From positions 1 to 64,000 of the forward strand of contig NZ_BDCF01000043.1 in NCBI RefSeq assembly GCF_001613365.1: DNA of 64,000 nucleotides, written 5' to 3'. Of the stretch, positions 63,150 to 64,000 are shown in pieces (within the stretch, counting starts at the first letter, position 1; every line of letters begins with the position of its first letter). The stretch comes from Nocardia xishanensis NBRC 101358. Its GTDB lineage: Bacteria; Actinomycetota; Actinomycetes; Mycobacteriales; Mycobacteriaceae. The notes under the pieces are model-generated. The model was not told where the DNA came from and ran no database searches. It worked only from the letters and a program-made list of their open reading frames with translations. A program made the position numbers and the translations under genes.

Positions 63150-64000
63150 ATGTCAGCTGATCACGCGGGCCGCGGGCCCGACTACGCGGCGCGCCGCGGT
63201 GCGCTGCGCAGTCTGCTTGTGGAGAACGAGGTCGACGCGCTGCTGGTCACCGACCTGGTGAACATCAGGTATCTGACCGGGTTCACCGGCTCCAACGCCA
63301 CGCTGCTCGTGCACTCGTGGGACATGCGCAACGCCGAGGAACGCACCGTGATCGGCACCGACGGCCGCTATCGCAGCCAGGTCGTCGAGCAGGCGCCCGA
63401 TCTGCGCGCCGAGATCGCCCGCGCCACCGCGCGGCGGATCGTGGAGCTGGCGGGGGAGTGGCAGCTCGGCCGGCTCGGCATCGAGAGCCACGTGGTGACC
63501 GTCGACCAGCACCGCGGTTTCGTCGAGCAGAAGACCGGACTGGAACTGGTGCCCACCCCCGGCCTGGTCGAGCAGTTGCGCATGGTGAAGGACGCGTACG
63601 AGATCGAGCAGCTGCGCAAGGCGTGCGCCGCGGGCGACGCCGGGCTTGCCACGCTGCTCGAGCGCGGCGGACTGCGCCCAGGACGCACGGAGCGCCAGGT
63701 CGCCCGCGACCTGGAATGGGCGATGTACGAGCACGGCGCCGAGGCCGTCGCATTCGAGACCATCGTCGCCGCGGGCGCCAATTCCGCTATTCCGCATCAC
63801 CGCCCGACCGACGCCGTGCTCGCCGCGGGCGATTTCGTGAAGATCGATTTCGGCGCGGTGGTCCGCGGCTACCACTCCGATATGACCCGCACCTTCGTGC
63901 TCGGCCGCCCGTCCGATTGGCAGCGCGAGGTGTACTCCCTGGTGGTGGAGTCCCAGCGGGCCGGCCGCAAGGCGCTGCGGCCGGGGGCGCAGGCGGGCGA
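63150..64000 (+). CDS. pepQ: M24 Xaa-Pro aminopeptidase/dipeptidase PepQ (3' partial)
   Basis: The frame is open from ATG 63150 to the end of the window, giving 283 residues of a creatinase-fold metallopeptidase that acts on Pro-containing peptides. It has an N-terminal creatinase-like domain (RSLLVENEVDALLVTDLVNI, RYLTGFTGSNATLL), then the catalytic part with VAFETIVAAGANSAIPHH and the metal-binding aspartates in VKIDFGAVVRGYHSDMTRTF. Further metal ligands lie beyond the window. In M. tuberculosis pepQ follows the aro genes and precedes efp, and the same order is likely here. Confidence 0.92.
   Translation, partial: MSADHAGRGPDYAARRGALRSLLVENEVDALLVTDLVNIRYLTGFTGSNATLLVHSWDMRNAEERTVIGTDGRYRSQVVEQAPDLRAEIARATARRIVELAGEWQLGRLGIESHVVTVDQHRGFVEQKTGLELVPTPGLVEQLRMVKDAYEIEQLRKACAAGDAGLATLLERGGLRPGRTERQVARDLEWAMYEHGAEAVAFETIVAAGANSAIPHHRPTDAVLAAGDFVKIDFGAVVRGYHSDMTRTFVLGRPSDWQREVYSLVVESQRAGRKALRPGAQAG

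Overview
The window is high-GC actinobacterial DNA, most likely a chromosomal segment of Nocardia or a close mycolic-acid relative. Three things point there. The housekeeping order (alaS-ruvX-mltG-aroE, aroC-aroK-aroB, pepQ, rarA, aspS, an Rv2578c-type radical SAM gene, hisS and ppiB) follows the Mycobacterium tuberculosis Rv2535c-Rv2582 neighbourhood. Type VII secretion substrates, an MmpL-like transporter and KorAB are present. The central biosynthetic cluster resembles those for nocardiolactone and lipstatin beta-lactones. No rRNA, tRNA, CRISPR array or intact insertion sequence was recognised.

Region 1-7.5 kb is part of a conjugation-type (type IV secretion-like) locus: a VirB4-like ATPase cut by the window edge, an orphan IS3-OrfA-like protein, a three-domain peptidoglycan hydrolase, a lipoprotein, a TraG/VirD4 coupling ATPase, a DUF4913 protein and a convergent coiled-coil protein. 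Region 7.9-24 kb is mostly core metabolism and regulation: ppiB, hisS, malate dehydrogenase, a FIST sensor protein flanked by two copies of a 20-bp-phased dyad element, korAB, an SOS-box radical SAM gene, an SDR with KstR-like operators, a pair of type VII secretion substrates, a TetR regulator and a secreted CocE-type hydrolase.

Region 24.2-38.9 kb is the accessory highlight. Two divergent operons share one 306-bp promoter region. The rightward operon carries nltA-nltB-nltC-nltD-like genes (a thiolase-fold pair, a beta-lactone synthetase-like ligase and a reductase), a cytochrome P450 and a Baeyer-Villiger monooxygenase. The leftward operon carries a P450, a WS/DGAT-type acyltransferase and an unusual ORF joining an N-terminal asparagine-synthetase half to the C-terminal third of a P450. 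An MmpL/RND exporter runs into its 3' end. I infer a tailored beta-lactone lipid pathway: acyl-CoA condensation, keto reduction, lactonisation, then oxidation and acyl or amide decoration, and export.

Region 39-64 kb returns to conserved genes: small secreted proteins, an MddA-like methyltransferase, a zinc metallopeptidase, aspS, a Pro/Gly-rich membrane protein, a phosphotransferase, PhoD, rarA, a WYL regulator, alaS-ruvX-mltG-aroE as a coupled run, aroC-aroK-aroB with an AroK carrying a very long basic tail, a 415-bp quasi-tandem repeat array, a prepilin peptidase and the start of pepQ. Several start codons (alaS, the phosphotransferase, pepQ, the leader of rarA) sit 6-8 nt after a TANNNT hexamer with no Shine-Dalgarno, suggesting leaderless transcripts.
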